Origin: Thamnaconus septentrionalis | Lineage: Eukaryota > Chordata > Actinopteri > Tetraodontiformes > Monacanthidae | Assembly: GCA_009823395.1 (NCBI GenBank) | Contig: CM020505.1 | Coordinates: forward strand, 8,306,129-8,370,128 | Length of the DNA stretch: 64,000 bases | Direction: 5' to 3' | Shown here: positions 49,490-64,000 of the stretch, piece by piece | Position numbering within the stretch: position 1 is the first letter of the stretch | How the letters are laid out: each line of letters opens with the position of its first letter | The notes under the pieces: model-generated | Seen by the model: the letters and a program-made list of their open reading frames with translations, nothing else | Told to the model about the DNA's origin: nothing | The model's database searches: none | Translations under genes and position numbers: made by a program

Positions 49490-50615
49490 TATAAATGAAA
49501 TCAACCTTTATTGGAGAAATCTTTCTGGAAGATTTCAAGGGAAGACAAGTACTTTACATTTTGACATAAACAAACTGGATTATATCGAAGACGCAGTCTA
49601 CCATTTACAGACTACAGGTTTCCTTTTGCACCTGTGTTCCACATCGAATGTTCTTCCGCAGTGATTCTAGAGTCAATCCAACCACCGAAGCGGCGGGTCC
49701 CACTTGTGCCACGTCATGTCGTCGCGCACTTTGAGCCGTCAATGGTCATCAGCGTTCATTAAAGCCAGCGAGCGCAGGCCCCCTGGTTGGAGCGAGAGAC
49801 TCGGCGCCTCAGTGGGTGGATCAAGTTTGAGTTTTAGTCCGCGAAAAAAAAAATATCCATCCCTAAGAAATAAGACCAATAAATATTTGTTGTTTTTTTT
49901 TTTCAAACACAGTAAGAGTCTTCCCTCCAGCTTTTCATCTTTAATGATATGCAACAGCGTCCAGAGACCATGCACAGGCTGGTAGAAAGTCTCGATATAA
50001 GCAGATTAAAAGATAGTCATGGCAGAATCTCTCAGGGTTCTCCTCTCCCCAGAACAAAAACGCAAGACCAACATGGTTTTCTAGCAGTCCATCTATCAGT
50101 ACTTGATCTTGGTTTTTCATATTAACATACAAATGGCCATTTTACTAACACACCAGAGAAAAAAAGGAAACAATGACTGAAGTTGGAAATAGAAAATAAA
50201 AACAGATAAGTCTTTTTTTGTTGTTTTTTTTTTTGTTCCATAAAAATGTAACACCGGGCACTTTACAGAGGTCCATTTTTTTATCGTGTTTTTTTTTTTC
50301 ATCCTCCCCATCCTCGCTCTCTCTCTCTCTTTCTATCTCTCTCTCTCTTCGACGTCCTCTTTTGAATGCGCCTCGAGCTACAGAACGGCACGCAGTCCCG
50401 CTGGAAAAGCGGAGCCCAGATGTCCCAAGGCTCTCCCAGAGTCTCTCTCCGTCTTTCCTCCTCCTCCTCCTCCTGTCCTTTGCCTCCGTTCAACCCCCCC
50501 TCCTCTCTCTCTCTCTCGCTTTCCCAACTCTTCTGTGCCGCGTGTGTGTGAGGAGCACTGCCGGAGGGCGTCGGTCGGTGGAGTGGGTGGCTATAGGGTG
50601 AAGTAGCTCTTCTCT
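49490..50615 (-). other. pax6: pax6 3' untranslated region (core)
   Basis: It follows the TAG at 50618-50616. On the - strand it contains long unique stretches such as GTAAAATGGCCATTTGTATG and AAAACCAAGATCAAGTACTG, of the kind strongly conserved in vertebrate PAX6 3'UTRs (from memory, not aligned). The proximal 300 bp are CT/GA-rich. Confidence 0.6.
49507..49512 (-). terminator. pax6: candidate pax6 polyadenylation signal AATAAA
   Basis: TTTATT on the + strand, read CCAATAAAGG on the - strand, about 1.1 kb after the stop codon. It is the best canonical signal in the 3' region; use of a more distal variant is possible. Confidence 0.45.
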
Positions 50616-62547
<11,932 letters not shown>

Positions 62548-63630
62548 CTAAACGTCACAAGGGGGGGGAAGAGGAAAAAAGAAACTGCTGGTTAGCATCC
62601 AATCAGAAACATGACAGTGTGTACAAACATGTCCATTTAGTGGTATTTCATTCCTTTATTGCGACATTTTATTTTTGTTAGTTATTCTTAAGGGAATAAA
62701 TACATGTGAAAAAGTTTCTGATCTCATCTTCGTTCTTTTCTTTGCGCATAAAACAATTTACTGATTGCATCATTGAATTGCATCCTCAGTGTATGTATGG
62801 ATTTTAATATTAAACTTGCCTGGAAACAGAGTTGACTGTCCACTCTCTAACAATTTAGTCAATCATCTGCCGTTCTCACTAGCTTAATGTCTCCCTATAG
62901 GACAGAGCAAAACAACACACATTAGCACAGCCGCAGCTACACACCGACGCACTCACACCTGCCCTGCCTGGCACTGCACTGGCACTGCACCTTCGCTGCA
63001 TGGTGGCCCCCCTGACGTTCACAGCTCACCTCCATATTTTGCTGCCAAAGCGACTCGATCGCAGCTGCACGGCGCGCTCGGCGACATTATTTCTACATCT
63101 CTGCTGAGGCCCTGTCAAAATACATTCAAACTAACCGCCTATTGGCCAGATATCGGCACTGCGCCCTTTGCACGGCACTCATTCTTCCCTGTGTTTTCCT
63201 TTCTTTTTCTCTGAACAAAAAATAAATCCCACGAAGAAGAAGAAAAAAATCAACCCTCGTCTCCTCTGCGGGATGTTTTTTAAACTTTATATCCCTTCCC
63301 TCCCCCTTTCAATGGATTATGTCGTGGAAAGTGTACAGTGACACACGGTGTCTGTCTCGCCTCGCTGCCCCTGCAAAAAGTTCAGACCAAGAGGTGGTAC
63401 AAAGCAGGTTGTACAAAGCCTGCTGGACTCCCACAATGCCCCCACTCCTCCTCTTTACCCAGCCCAACTCCGACCTCTCTCTCTCTCTTTTTTTTCTTCT
63501 TCCCTGCCTCCGTATATCTCCAACACTCGGCCTGCGCGACAAGAAAACGCACAGCTTCCCTGGCAAACACACACCAACAAGTTCAGATTCATACAAAGAG
63601 CCGGAGGCACGCATCCACCCCCTCCGGGAC

Positions 63631-63679
<49 letters not shown>

Positions 63680-64000
63680 CCGTGACCCCGTGTCGCCATG
63701 CGTGAATGTGGGTTTTGTTGGCTACACTCTTTTTTACGCAAAACATTACACACGCACAAAAATAGGAGCGCAATTTTCTCGCGCTAAATATTTGGTGGTG
63801 GTTAGTTTGTGCTGCTGGTGCGGCTTGTAAAGCGGACTGGGGGGACACAACAGCGCAGTAGGGCGCTCAATTGGAAAAGACAAATGCAGTAAAGAAGCTA
63901 TTGACTGGGGGAGAAATACAAAGGGGGCCAGCGAGGGAGATGTCTGAAGTTTTTTCTCTCCCTCCATGCAAGGTTGTGTTGTGTGCAGAGCAAAATGGCC
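62548..64000. other. pax6 upstream intron/5' flank
   Basis: No coding exon with the fish MPQK start is present on the - strand. A unique block at 63010-63190 has an inverted CCAAT box (ATTGGCCAG on +). (CA)n lies at 63635-63677. The 5'-most exons and promoters P0/P1 should be to the right of the window. Confidence 0.5.
63635..63677. repeat. (CA)n microsatellite
   Basis: About 21 CA units. Confidence 0.96.

Noticed and set aside
63030..63120. Possible 5' non-coding pax6 exon ending …ATATGGAG|GTGAGC on the - strand
   Set aside because: It has a good donor, but joining to exon 4 gives a frame that stops at once and is not MPQK. No promoter or acceptor could be supported, so it was left as flank.

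Overview
The window is nuclear genomic DNA from a teleost fish, probably a spiny-rayed one. The evidence is split genes with GT-AG introns, abundant (CA)n, (CT)n and (AT)n microsatellites, Tc1-like and hAT-like non-autonomous transposons, and fragments of a dispersed fish repeat beginning 'ccatccattttctatac'. Nearly all long open frames in it are low-complexity or chance frames. Only two genes can be supported, and they face each other tail to tail: elp4 on the + strand and pax6 on the - strand. This is the conserved ELP4-PAX6 linkage of vertebrates.

Left and middle (1-45,136): the last six coding exons of elp4 (human exons 5-10 by position), at 1355-1491, 4544-4628, 7101-7289, 12601-12709, 15204-15310 and 45008-45136. 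They join in frame to about 251 C-terminal residues ending in HLDF. Earlier exons lie left of the window. The last intron (15,311-45,007) is 29.7 kb and holds no exon I can find. In other vertebrates this intron carries the downstream regulatory region of PAX6. It contains several unique, TAAT/ATTA-rich blocks that look like conserved enhancers, among microsatellites and four recognisable transposon families.

45,137-48,800: the intergenic zone between the two 3' ends. It has a 240-bp direct duplication, a (GT)n/(CA)n pair and a (CT)51 tract.

Right (48,810-64,000): pax6 on the - strand. Ten constitutive coding exons plus the alternative exon 5a are recovered with exact splice sites: 62547-62494, 58977-58847, 58467-58432 (5a), 58346-58131, 57800-57635, 53622-53464, 53201-53119, 53035-52885, 51946-51834, 51592-51451 and 50701-50616. 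Exon sizes 131, 216, 166, 159, 83 and 151 match human PAX6 exactly. The last exon ends in QYWSRLQ, followed by a long conserved-looking 3'UTR. The far 5' exon, with the upstream fish start, and the P0/P1 promoters lie beyond 64,000. Intron 4 (58,978-62,493) and intron 7 (53,623-57,634) hold further candidate enhancers.

Elp4 is a housekeeping subunit of Elongator. Pax6 is the eye, brain and pancreas transcription factor. They share no pathway; the need to keep pax6 enhancers inside elp4 introns most plausibly explains their linkage. No previously undescribed gene system was found. The most notable points are a shortened exon 5a (12 codons instead of 14), a Pro-to-Ser change in the Pax6 C-terminal motif, palindromic homeodomain-type sites in candidate enhancers, and transposon insertions inside the pax6 regulatory domain.
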